Shown one piece after another: positions 1-8,840 of a DNA stretch of 64,000 nucleotides. Source of the stretch: CAVPNY01 sp963706905 (lineage in GTDB: Bacteria > Chloroflexota > Anaerolineae > Anaerolineales > UBA4823); the NCBI GenBank assembly GCA_963706905.1, contig CAVPNY010000002.1, forward strand, positions 62,001-126,000. Direction: 5' to 3'. Position 1 is the stretch's first letter, and the number at the start of each line of letters is the position of its first letter. Made by a program: the position numbers and the translations under genes. A model generated the notes under the pieces. It saw only the letters and a list, made by a program, of their open reading frames with translations, had not been told where the DNA came from and searched no databases.

Positions 1-522
1 CGTGTTGACCGACAGGTTGAGCTGGTCGCCATCGTTCAGCGCTAGCTTATCTGCCAGCGGTTTGCCGATCAGGATGCCTTCGCGATCATCAGGGGTGAGA
101 AATTCGCCGCTGAGCATCCCATCCCGGTAAGGCGCATTGGCTTCAGAGAGCGGATCAATGCCATATATCCTTACGCCTGCTGATTCGTCACGCACGGAGG
201 CAATCCCGCTGGCGAACAGGCGCGGCGTGGCCGCTTTCACTTGCTCCAGTGCAGCGATTTGAGCCGCGACTGCGTCTGGATCCTCAATCAGATCCGCCCA
301 TTTGAGGCTGGTTTTAATCTCGTCATACGATTTTGCTCGCACTTGAAGATGACCACTTTGCAGGCGGATAGCTGTTTCGAGGGCGGTACCCATCTCTCCC
401 TCGATGATCGATGCCATAAACAGCAGCAAGGTCAGCCCCATCCCCAGCGCCAGGGCAGAAAAGAATGAACGCCGGCGATTGCGACCCAGATTTCGAAGTG
501 CCATTTTGAAGAGTTGGATCAT
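1..522 (-). CDS. FtsX/MacB-type ABC transporter permease, partial
   Basis: The reading frame is open from an ATG at 522 to the window edge (174 codons), so only the N-terminal part is present. It begins MIQLFKMALRNLGRNRRR followed by one hydrophobic segment. A periplasmic MacB_PCD-like stretch follows, with phrases such as VRIYGIDPLSEANAPYRDG and GILIGKPLADKLALNDGD. This order is characteristic of MacB/LolC-type permeases, which move lipids, peptides or drugs out of the membrane with a partner ATPase. It lies 7 bases after the corrected stop of another permease, and the GAGG ribosome site overlaps that upstream stop. It is therefore the third gene of the TetR operon. The ATPase is not visible and may lie beyond the edge. 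Confidence 0.8.
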   Translation of the reverse strand, partial: MIQLFKMALRNLGRNRRRSFFSALALGMGLTLLLFMASIIEGEMGTALETAIRLQSGHLQVRAKSYDEIKTSLKWADLIEDPDAVAAQIAALEQVKAATPRLFASGIASVRDESAGVRIYGIDPLSEANAPYRDGMLSGEFLTPDDREGILIGKPLADKLALNDGDQLNLSVNT

Positions 523-529
523 TTCAACC

Positions 530-1772
530 TCACACTTTATGCAGGGCCTGGGCAGGCTCTTTGACCGGCGGCCTCGCGGGCCGGGATCAGGGCTGCCAGG
601 GCAGCAATGATCGCCACCGTTAGCTGCTCGACTGACCAGCTTTTCCATACCCCAGCTGGGATAAACCTTCTCGTTGATCAGCGCCATGTAACTGGTGAGA
701 CTCGAGAAGGCGGTGAAATCCAGGCCGAAATAGCCTGAGCAGGCCATTGAGAGCCAGGCCCATGACGATGCCCGCCCCCACGCCCACCAGCCCGATCAGC
801 GTCCCTTCCAGGATGAACAACCAGGAAATCTGGCGCGGCCGGAAACCCAACGCACCGAGTACCCCGATCTCACGGCTCCGCTCGTAGACCGCCATCAGCA
901 GCAGGTTGAGAATGCCAATCCCGGCGATCAGCATAATTACCACGCTCATTACGTTCATCGCCGCGCCTTTTGAAGAGATCGCCGTGGTAAGCTCTGGGTA
1001 ATTGGTTTCCCAGGAACTCAATCTCGTAACCAGGCAATCCGGTTTCAGTGCGGCAATGACAGCGGCCTCTTGCCCAAGCTGCTTCAGAATCACGCCTACC
1101 TCGGTAGACTGTTCAGCTAATCCATACAAATCCTGCGCTTCGCCCAGGGACATATACACGGTGCGCTTTTCGATGTCTGGGATGTTCAGAGTCATAAACG
1201 CCGATCACGGTCATGGTGCGCTGGCGCATCTGGTCGTGCGTGGAGCGACCGGTGAGCGTGACGCGATCACCAACTTTAGCTCCCATGGCTTCCGCCAACC
1301 CTTTACCGATGAAGATCACATCCCCGATCATCGGGAGCCAGGAATCTCCCGGCAATGACATTTTGCGCAGTAATATTCGCCTGCGCCTCCTTCTCGGGTT
1401 CAATGCCGATGATGCCCACCGCGAAAGCCCCTTCCGGGCTGGTGATCAACCCGCCGGTATTGATGCGGCGCGTGGCTACCTGGACCAGGGGATTGGCTTC
1501 AGCGGCATCCACCACCGCCTGGTCATTTGCCAGCGGCAGCAGCGGAGACTGGTTGGCTTTAGCGCGGTAGCCCAGAGCATGGATCTGGATGTTGCCTCCC
1601 AGGACTTTGATAGCGTTGCCATAAATCGCCTGGTTAAACCAACGATCAGGCCATCGTACATCATCATCATAGACAATGTGAGGCCCATCGCCAGAATAAT
1701 GATCAGTGTCCGGCGGCGATGGCGCCAGACATTGCGCCAGGCTAGGCGTAGGTATAATCTCATGTTTGGCAT
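530..1772 (-). pseudogene. FtsX/MacB-type ABC permease broken by several frameshifts
   Basis: Starts with MPNMRLYLRLAWRNVWRHRR and a hydrophobic segment, then runs through at least four reading frames that join end to end. The pieces are 1476-1772, 1303-1515, 1113-1403 and 620-1195. The last contains the typical FtsX core (AAMNVMSVVIMLIAGIGIL and ERSREIGVLGALGF). Correcting two more shifts near 740 and 575 gives a natural end VKEPAQALHKV with a stop at 530-532, directly before the next permease. Joined, it is a normal permease of about 410 residues. The shifts may be sequencing indels or true decay; nothing here separates the two. It follows the TetR gene and probably belongs to the same operon. 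Confidence 0.75.
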
Positions 1773-1820
1773 TCCTTTCTACAAAGCTTTGGCATTATTG
1801 TTTCCAAAGACTGAACAAAA

Positions 1821-2549
1821 TCAAATCGCTTGCGCTTCACCCTGGACAACCGGCGTTGTCTCCGGGCGAACAAACCACGCCTCCAGCGTTTCAGCATCAA
1901 TGAGGTTGATCGATCCTCTAGGAGTACCCAATACTCGCTCCAACGCTTCATTGTAAGCAGCGACCTTGAGTGTGGCCGCCTGCATCGCCTTTTCCCTGTC
2001 CTCGTCTGCGAGCAGCAGCTCAACAAACGCCTCTCCCAGGCCTTGGAGAAGGTAGAAATACATCTGGCAAACAGCATCCGGATAGGAGGTCGTAAAGACG
2101 CCTTCCTTTACTCCCTGATGGGCAATCTCAGTCAGTAAGGGACTGACTCGTTTGAGCGTCGAAGCGAATACTTTCTGACGGACAATGGCGTTCTCGTCCG
2201 CGTACCACATGCGCATCAACCCAAGCATCAGGTCTTTCCGATCTGTCTTCCAGCGGGCGGTCGTATCAAAGAAGCGTTGGAACTTTTCCAGGGCAGACAG
2301 GCGAGGATCCTGAACGATAGACGAGAGAAGTGGTTCTACTTCATCCACTATACGCTCAACGAGGGCTTCGAGCACCGCCGCCTTTGAATTAAAGTAGTGG
2401 TAGAACGCACCCTTCGAAATCTGCAAGTTGTCCAGAATATCCTGAATCGTCATCTGCTCGTAGCCTTTGGTGTATACCAGTCGCAGGGCGGTATCCAGGA
2501 TCTGGTTGCGCCTGACTGCGTATTCTTCTTCTCGGACAATTCGAGGCAT
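1821..2549 (-). CDS. TetR/AcrR family transcriptional regulator
   Basis: 242 residues. Residues about 10-60 form the TetR helix-turn-helix (RRNQILDTALRLVYTKGYEQ, then TIQDILDNLQISKGAFYHYF). The remaining helical domain is the ligand-binding part and is not conserved enough to name an inducer. It is the first gene of a leftward run with two ABC permeases, a common arrangement in which the regulator represses its own exporter. A strong promoter (2594-2622) with a perfect palindrome just inside the transcript (2564-2586) lies immediately upstream, so autorepression is likely. The C-terminal tail after about residue 205 is longer than in many TetR proteins. Confidence 0.9.
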   Translation of the reverse strand: MPRIVREEEYAVRRNQILDTALRLVYTKGYEQMTIQDILDNLQISKGAFYHYFNSKAAVLEALVERIVDEVEPLLSSIVQDPRLSALEKFQRFFDTTARWKTDRKDLMLGLMRMWYADENAIVRQKVFASTLKRVSPLLTEIAHQGVKEGVFTTSYPDAVCQMYFYLLQGLGEAFVELLLADEDREKAMQAATLKVAAYNEALERVLGTPRGSINLIDAETLEAWFVRPETTPVVQGEAQAI

Positions 2550-2563
2550 ATTTCTCGCTCTTT

Positions 2564-2586
2564 AATAAACCGACCGTCGGTTTATT
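2564..2586 (-). promoter_or_regulatory. Perfect 23-bp palindrome, probable TetR operator
   Basis: Two perfect 11-base arms (AATAAACCGAC and its complement) flank one central base, 14 bases upstream of the TetR start codon. The core ACCGAC/GTCGGT resembles operators of many TetR repressors. It sits between the predicted transcription start (about 2587) and the gene, where a bound dimer would block transcription. Confidence 0.75.
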
Positions 2587-2593
2587 ATTGGCG

Positions 2594-2622
2594 ATTATAC
2601 ATCAGGATTAATTCGCTGTCAA
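2594..2622 (-). promoter_or_regulatory. Consensus sigma70-type promoter of the TetR-permease operon
   Basis: Read on the minus strand, TTGACA (2622-2617) and TATAAT (2599-2594) are both perfect consensus hexamers separated by exactly 17 bases. The start site should be near 2587, immediately before the 23-bp palindrome. A promoter this strong is usually kept silent by a repressor. Confidence 0.85.
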
Positions 2623-2793
2623 CAAAGTGAGCTTTGATTAAGTCGAATGTATAGACATCCTCTGCCAGTATCACCAGGATCTGATCTATAATCAAATTAC
2701 GGGGTTAGATCGTTTCAACGGGTTTACAGGCGACGACAAACCGGTACTCATTCCAGTGAGTTCAACTGTACCGCACAGGAAGGAGGAAGACCT

Positions 2794-4260
2794 ATGGATA
2801 ACCTTCCGCGACAGGCTCTTGGTTTACTGGTATGTGGTTTTGTTCTTGTAAGCATATTGTTTAGTTTACTGGTTCCATTGTCAGTTTTGGCTGATATGGG
2901 CATGCAGCCGATCCTCCCAGGGGGAAGCAGCATCATGCCAGAAGAGGAAACGCCGATCCAGATGGCGGCTGAGAGGGTGGTGTTGAATGTGCGCCCAGCA
3001 ACAGAGGCGGATGACACTGTCGTCGCCAGGAATCCTACAGAATATGGGGGTTCAGGGTCTTTCGACGGTTCGCCAGGTATGTATCCAGCCATGGCAGATG
3101 TTTTCGCCGACTTCACCATGGTGAACCCAACAGATGAAGCAGTGAGTATGATCGCCTGGTTCCCGTTGGCTTCAGCCATTGAAACTGAGGAGTGGAATCT
3201 CAATCCCGGTGAGGTTGTCCCGCGCATTGAACGATTTCAGGTCATCCTGGATGGCAAACCCCTGGAGTACAACGTGAGCGAACTACCCAACCCGAAAGGG
3301 GAGGACAAACCCCCGCTCCCGTGGGCAAGCTTCCCGGTTACATTCCCGAATGGGGAGGCAACCCATATCCAGATCAGCTACGTAGTGCCGGCGTGGTGGT
3401 CTTATGAAGGTTTGGCGATGAACCTTTACTATGTCTTTCAGACCGGAGCTGGCTGGGCTGGACCGATCGGTGAAGCTGAGCTGGTGGTAAACCTGCCCTA
3501 CCCGGCTTCGGCAGAAACGATTTGGACGATGCCGGAAGGTGGGCAGAGCGAAGGGCACCAGGTGCGCTGGACATGGGAGAACTTTGAACCAGGCCCACAA
3601 GACGATTTTTTCATCCAGCTCTTACTGCTGGATCGTTGGGATGAGTTGCAATCTGCCCGCGCCGCAGTGACGGCCTATCCTCAGGATGGCGAAGCCTGGT
3701 TGAATCTGGCCTCCACTTACAGCATGCTGACCCGCGGCAAACACTATTCCGCGGCCCAAATGCTTCCGGGTTTTGGAGAAACCTTCCAGCCATCAGGTGT
3801 GCAGGCCGCTCAGGAGGCGCTCCGCTTGCTGCCGGGAGATGGCAGACCTCACTACGAACTGGCTCTTCTATACGCCTCGGCGCTTCCAGAAAACGCTACA
3901 TCAGAGGATCTAAAGCCTGTGATGGACGAATTGAAGATTGTTGAAGAACTCTTACCGGCGTCCGCCCCCAACGTGCACGATGCATTGGATTTTATGGGAG
4001 CATTTTGGGCTGTTGAAACCGCAAGAGCGGAAGCCTCATCGATACCGGAGCCATCTGCAACCACCGCTCCAACCCAGGAACTCATCCTGGACTCGACACC
4101 AGAGCCATCCATGACCCCCCTGCCCTTGCCGACGGTAACTGCGCCAGCGGCTACGACGGGCGTTGGACAGGGCATAATATTAGGCATCATCGCTATCGTA
4201 GTCGTCCTGGTGATATTGGGTATCCTGATTGTCAAGAGATTGGGAGATGGTGCTGGCTAA
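2794..4260 (+). CDS. Secreted TPR-like protein anchored by a C-terminal membrane helix
   Basis: 488 residues. An N-terminal signal or signal-anchor (residues about 8-34, ending near VLADMGMQP) is followed by a PILPGGSS motif and an all-beta-looking domain of about 250 residues. Then comes a helical stretch with TPR-like character (QSARAAVTAYPQDGEAWLNL) and a Pro/Thr/Glu linker. It ends in a single membrane helix (IILGIIAIVVVLVILGILIV) and a short basic tail. The layout is that of a cell-surface protein. I do not recognise the family. The start is supported by AAGGAGG eight bases upstream of the ATG. A closely related but damaged copy follows at 4379, so the pair arose by duplication. TATAAT at about 2689 could be its -10 box, but no good -35 accompanies it. 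Confidence 0.8.
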   Translation: MDNLPRQALGLLVCGFVLVSILFSLLVPLSVLADMGMQPILPGGSSIMPEEETPIQMAAERVVLNVRPATEADDTVVARNPTEYGGSGSFDGSPGMYPAMADVFADFTMVNPTDEAVSMIAWFPLASAIETEEWNLNPGEVVPRIERFQVILDGKPLEYNVSELPNPKGEDKPPLPWASFPVTFPNGEATHIQISYVVPAWWSYEGLAMNLYYVFQTGAGWAGPIGEAELVVNLPYPASAETIWTMPEGGQSEGHQVRWTWENFEPGPQDDFFIQLLLLDRWDELQSARAAVTAYPQDGEAWLNLASTYSMLTRGKHYSAAQMLPGFGETFQPSGVQAAQEALRLLPGDGRPHYELALLYASALPENATSEDLKPVMDELKIVEELLPASAPNVHDALDFMGAFWAVETARAEASSIPEPSATTAPTQELILDSTPEPSMTPLPLPTVTAPAATTGVGQGIILGIIAIVVVLVILGILIVKRLGDGAG

Positions 4261-4378
4261 CTGAAATCTTTTTGTTAGACAACATTAAATTTACAAGGGA
4301 TAGATTGAGCTGATTTATAGGCAAAAAAAAACGATTGTGCCGTAGTTATTTTTCTGTCATTGTGACGGAGATTTTTCG

Positions 4379-6054
4379 ATGAAAAACGTTCGGCGATTGG
4401 TGCTTTTTTTATGGGCGTGCGGGCTGGTCCTGGTAAGTTTCTGTATCAGCCTGTTGGTTTCAACGCCCAGTGCAGGCCGATGTCGGGCCACAACCGATTC
4501 TCCCAGGGGGCAGCAGCCTCAAGCCAGAAGGCGAAACACCGATCCAGATGGCGGCTGAGGTTGTAACGATGAATGTGCGACCAGCCACCGCAGCCGATAA
4601 CGCCCTGGTTAAATTAAACCCAAGGTGGTACGGATACGATCTTCAACCCATCTGGTACCCGGCAGTTGCCGAGGTGGAAGCTGATTTCACGATGAAGAAC
4701 CCGACCAGCGAGGCGGTGAGCATGACTGTGTGGTTCCCGCTAAACGCTGCTTTAGAAAAGGTTGAATTCAGCGGAGAGCGCCCCAGTGAGATCGTGCCCC
4801 GCCTGGAGAGCTTCCAGGTCAGCGTGGATGGGGATCCGGTAGATTTCACGGTCAGTGAGCTGCCCAACCCAATCGGCGCCGACCGGCCTCCCCTCCCCTG
4901 GGCCAGCTTTCCAGTGACTTTCCCAGCCGGGGAGGACACGGCCATCCAGGTCCGCTACACGCTGCCGCTCAAGCCATTTCCGAAAGAGCCTGCCATGACT
5001 TTGTTCTACATCTTCCAGACTGGGGCCGGCTGGGCTGAATCGATCGGGCAGGCTGAGCTGATCGTGAACTTGCCTTTCCCGGCTTCGGAAGCGACGCTGG
5101 CAGATTTGCCACCCGGCGCAGTGCTGGAAGGGAACCAAGCGCACTGGACATGGCAGAACTTTGAGCCGGGTCCGGAAGATGATTTTGCGGTCACGCTGCT
5201 CGACCTGACAGATGGCAGGAGCTGGAAACTGCCCGCGCCGCTGCCCAGGCGAACCCGCAAAATGGGCAGGCCTGGCTAGACCTGGCCTTCATTTATCATT
5301 GCCTATCCTTTATATAACCTTGGTCTTCACCTCTATCGGTTCAGCCCCAGCTATCTCCCCCGGGTATCGAAGCCTACCAGCGAGCGGCCGACCTGCTGCC
5401 TGACCACCCCGTTCCCCACGCTGGCCTGGCGCTGCTCACATTGGCGCAGTATTTGGAGAATAAGGACGCGCCCTCAGGAGTGATCCAATCTGTACAGGAT
5501 GAATACCAAATCGCCAAAGAGCTTGCGGCTAAGAATCCGTCCTTGATGGAAGAATCAAATTTATTGTACACGTTGGAGGATGCTTTATATGCATACAACT
5601 ATAATGACGCCACTGCAACGGTGGATGCTGCCACCCGGGCTGTCGAGAGAGTCACGGAAACTGCCAATAGGGCTGGGTTTGATGCCACCCGACCGCATTG
5701 GCGACACTTAACCATGCCACGGGCACTGCGTACGCGATTGAAAGGGCGACCTACGAGGGCTGGTGGGCCACCGATATGGCCTGCTGGGCCTCCGCCGGGG
5801 CAGGGTGTACTGCCACCGCCCCCCCAACGCAGACCCCCCAACCCAGCCTGACCATGCAACCTACTCAATCCTCAACGCCGGTGCCCTCAAACTCACCGCC
5901 GCCTCTGCCAGCAAGCCCAGCCCCACTGGCTCAGCCGGGTCAGACATCCAACCAGAGGCGGGATCTCGCTATATCCCTTTTTACCGGAGTGATTGCTCTG
6001 GTTGTGATAGGTTACTTTGTGTGGAAAGGGCCACGGGGAAAAAAGGATGAATAA
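4379..6054 (+). pseudogene. Damaged paralogue of the preceding surface protein
   Basis: Starts MKNVRRLVLFLWACGLVLVS with a GGAG site upstream. After a frameshift near 4470 it continues ADVGPQPILPGGSSLKPEG, matching the upstream gene over the whole beta-rich domain (for example NPTSEAVSMTVWFPLNAAL and NFEPGPEDDF). A second shift near 5210, an in-frame stop near 5310 and a third shift near 5690 break the TPR-like part. The last piece (5698-6054) carries a Thr/Pro linker, a membrane helix (LAISLFTGVIALVVIGYFVW) and a lysine-rich end, as in the intact copy. Three or more lesions plus an internal stop suggest real decay, although neighbouring genes also carry probable sequencing indels. Confidence 0.75.
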
Positions 6055-6205
6055 AGTGGCTGCTCACAGGATCGATCTGGTTGTTCACTAGCATTTGACA
6101 TAATAGTGCCACACTGCTTATTTGTAGTTGTAGATGCAGGGGTGCTCTTAGCTTTCAACCTGGGTGTCCTATGCCCAATGATTTAATCTTGAATTCACGG
6201 TACTG

Positions 6206-6667
6206 GTGGGGGAAGAGTTATTAAAGGCGTTCGATGGACTACCACCTCAAGAAGTAAAACAAACCGCCAAGGAGATCGTTCCGCGTTTGCATACCTTCTT
6301 CGCAGTGAACACATTGGAATATCTCCACCGTGGCGGGAGGATTAATACTGCAACCCGTTACCTGGGCACTGCCCTGGCGATCAAGCCCATCTTGTATTTT
6401 GATGAACAGGGAAAAATCGATGCACTGGAAGGCGTACGCACAAAACACAAGGCAATACAGCGCCTGATCGCGCTGGCAGAAGAGCACGCCAATGGGCGCC
6501 CTGTACATGTGGAAATTGTGCATGCAAATGTGCCCCAGGCCGCGCGTGAATTTCGCGATCAAGTAGCGCAGCTTTTGAATTGTAAGGAAATCTTCATTGT
6601 AGAGTGCAGCCTGGTGATCGGTGTACATGTGGGGTCGAGGACAATTGGAATTGCCTTATATGCCTAA
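6206..6667 (+). pseudogene. DegV-family fatty-acid-binding protein, C-terminal fragment
   Basis: The 153-residue frame contains the hallmark DegV C-terminal region: FFAVNTLEYLHRGGRINTAT, then LGTALAIKPILYFDEQGKI and a C-terminal VIGVHVG. Complete DegV proteins have about 280 residues. The N-terminal fatty-acid-binding half (about 130 residues) is missing, an in-frame stop lies just upstream at 6179, and there is no ribosome site before the GTG at 6206. Only about 150 bases separate it from the previous gene, so the N-terminal half has been lost. It is best read as a remnant next to another decayed gene. Confidence 0.7.
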
Positions 6668-6789
6668 AAGCAGTAGCACTTCTCAAAAAGCTCAAGCACT
6701 ATTGCCTTAAATATTTTACAGGCGTAGTCGTTAAATGTCTGGATCAGGTTTTCTTCTATCCGCCGTCAATCAGTCCTGAATATAAAATC

Positions 6790-6822
6790 AAATCGCCACC
6801 CTGGCACACAGGGTGGCGATTT
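6790..6822 (-). terminator. Rho-independent terminator
   Basis: Perfect 13-bp stem (arms 6790-6802 and 6810-6822) with a 7-base loop. Read on the minus strand it lies 16 bases after the stop of the HAF-repeat gene and is followed by a T-rich stretch. It may also serve the DegV remnant on the other strand. Confidence 0.85.
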
Positions 6823-6838
6823 CGCGTGAACCGATAAG

Positions 6839-8503
6839 CTACTTTGTGATGCTTTTCGAGAGCACACTCCCGGCGGCGTCGAAGACATAGCCTGACTTGG
6901 TTACGTCCGTAACGGTCAATGTGTACGTGCCGCGAGAGCCAGATACCGTGAACCTGGCACGCCCATTCGAGCCGGTATTGGCCGTTGCTATCCGCGCGCT
7001 ACCATCAGGCAAGGTCCAGCGAATGGCGACGCTGGCATTGGGGACTGCCTGGCCGAGTTGGTCTTTAATGGTCACCTCGCCGGTGATGTTGGCTTTATTG
7101 CCTCTCACTCTGCCACTCAGCGTGATGGCGGTGACTCTCAAGGTGTTCTGGGATGAAGCGGGCGCAGTCACCGTGACTATATTGGACCATGGACTGGCGC
7201 CGCCCAATCCGGTGGCGCGCACCCGGTAATCGTAGGTGACTCCGGGACTGACCGTGGTATCGGTATGGTTGGTGGCTGTCCCTGGTGGGGTGAGCGTTAG
7301 TCGTGTCCACACACCTGTCCCAGTCGCGCTGCGCTCGAGCTCGTAGCCCTGGGTCAGGGAACTGGTATTCTCCCAGGTCAGGTTGATGGAGTTGTATGGT
7401 TCCATCTGGGTAGCCGGATGGGCGACACCCTGCAGGTTAGCCGGTGCGCTCGGCGGTGGCAGTGTGCCAGCCGGCGTCAGGAGCACGCCGCCCGATAGAC
7501 CTGTACTCGAGTTCGATGCTACCGCTGCTACCAGGCGCTGGTCGTTGATCAAGGCACCGCTCCCGGTAATGGTCCAGCCGGCGCTGACAACGGCTGGATC
7601 GAGCAGGCTCCACAGAGCGTATTTGCCCAGCCCGTCCAGGTATAGCCCGGCGCCTAGCTCGCCATAACCGATGTCACCGCGGTTATTGATATTCGAGGCA
7701 AACGTGTACTTGCTGGTTCCATCGATATACTGCCAGCCCGCTGCGCCTTCGTAGCGAAAGACGGAGACGATGTTAAGAGAAGATGATCGTAAGGAGGCAG
7801 AACCGACCATCATGCCGGTGTTGTTGATGTCCACCGCGCTGACCGCGTTGTAATTGGTGGGTCCATTCCCGATCCACTCGACAACGCCTGAATTGATGTC
7901 CAGTCTTTCTGCGCCACCGATCACCTGGCCCAGATCATTGATCTTGGATGGCCAGCTCCACCACCCATATTGCGCAGCCAGATCGACCACGCCGAGCTGA
8001 GCGCTGTACAGCCACCCCGAGCCGGTGGGCGCGTAACCAAGCGCTCTGCGGGCGCCGACAACCTGCCCCAGGTTGTTGATGCCCGTGGCATACGAAGATG
8101 TGTCTCCGGAAAGGCGCGGCAACTCTTCAACCGTGTAGCCGCTGCCAGATGGCGTCCAGCGGATGGCTACCGGGTTCCATTGCGGAGAGTACGACACACC
8201 GACGATGACGCCGCTGTCGTTTACATCCATGGGGAATACACTCATCGCACCATTAGGGACCGGCAACGCAACCCAGGGCGAGCCGTTGCTACTCACCAGC
8301 GGCTGGTAGTTACTGGTCCCGCTAAGCAAGACGCGGCCTACCACCACCCCGTTGTTGTTCATCGCCACCGGGGAGCCAGGGCCAAGATATTGAAGTTGAT
8401 AGCTTGGTGGAGCCTCCTGGGCGTGCCCAGGCGACATCGGGGCCAATCCCAACAGTGCTATCACGGTAACAATAGTCAGGATGATCATTCTGTTTCGGGA
8501 CAT
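6839..8503 (-). CDS. Secreted HAF-repeat protein with fibronectin type III and Ig-like domains
   Basis: 554 residues from the ATG at 8503, which has GAGGAGA upstream and opens a typical signal peptide (IILTIVTVIALLGLAPMSPG, cleavage near HAQ). Residues about 35-350 hold repeated units around GVIVGVSY, GQVVGARRA, GQVIGGAER and GMMVGSA, the pattern of HAF (extracellular) repeats. Then comes a fibronectin III domain (about 365-455, with QGYELERSATGTGVWTRL and YDYRVRATGLGGASPWSN). A C-terminal Ig-like/carboxypeptidase-regulatory-like domain (about 465-550) includes GNKANITGEVTIKDQLGQ. No catalytic motif is visible; an exported binding or matrix protein is likely. It stands alone with its own terminator. 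A longer start at 8608 would add an implausible leader. Confidence 0.85.
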   Translation of the reverse strand: MSRNRMIILTIVTVIALLGLAPMSPGHAQEAPPSYQLQYLGPGSPVAMNNNGVVVGRVLLSGTSNYQPLVSSNGSPWVALPVPNGAMSVFPMDVNDSGVIVGVSYSPQWNPVAIRWTPSGSGYTVEELPRLSGDTSSYATGINNLGQVVGARRALGYAPTGSGWLYSAQLGVVDLAAQYGWWSWPSKINDLGQVIGGAERLDINSGVVEWIGNGPTNYNAVSAVDINNTGMMVGSASLRSSSLNIVSVFRYEGAAGWQYIDGTSKYTFASNINNRGDIGYGELGAGLYLDGLGKYALWSLLDPAVVSAGWTITGSGALINDQRLVAAVASNSSTGLSGGVLLTPAGTLPPPSAPANLQGVAHPATQMEPYNSINLTWENTSSLTQGYELERSATGTGVWTRLTLTPPGTATNHTDTTVSPGVTYDYRVRATGLGGASPWSNIVTVTAPASSQNTLRVTAITLSGRVRGNKANITGEVTIKDQLGQAVPNASVAIRWTLPDGSARIATANTGSNGRARFTVSGSRGTYTLTVTDVTKSGYVFDAAGSVLSKSITK

Positions 8504-8840
8504 ACTGAGTCTCCTCGTATGATATGTAGAGTAGTGCACCAGCTTGCACCCCTTGACGAAAACAGGATTTCTGGCATCCTGGGAGCTGGCCCAGGGAGGG
8601 CAGCGCAATGTCTCCTTGTTGTGATCAAGGAAGTGACTTCTTCGAAAGCCTGCGCCCCTCGCACCAGTGGGTACTTCTCACTCGAAACTGGTTTTGTCGC
8701 TCTCGGTCGTCCGACGCAGTAGAGCCGGAAACACCTCCCCCGAGAGCCACATTCTCATTGACCACGAGGCTGTTGATCTCACTGGTGGCCAGGATCCTGA
8801 TCCCTGGGTGGACACACATCCTTTCAACGGAGGTAAAATC
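8504..8840. other. Non-coding flank upstream of the IS110 transposase
   Basis: This 337-base stretch holds the leftward promoter region of the HAF-repeat gene and the left non-coding end of the IS110-family element. No convincing gene is seen; frames crossing it have no ribosome site or recognisable content. In IS110-group elements this position encodes the structured bridge RNA, but I could not define its loops or the exact element boundary. Confidence 0.4.

Noticed and set aside
1213..1956. Plus-strand frame across the broken permease and the TetR end
   Set aside because: It spans two minus-strand genes and has no family motifs; it is open only because the permease is GC-rich.
7970..8722. 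Plus-strand frame of about 250 codons opposite the HAF-repeat gene
   Set aside because: The minus-strand gene has a signal peptide, repeat domains and a terminator. The opposite frame is composition-driven and has no ribosome site.
8667..8840. N-terminal extension of the IS110 transposase
   Set aside because: The family starts with the Asp-containing strand seen right after the ATG at 8841, which has GGAGGT upstream. The extension covers the non-coding end of the element.
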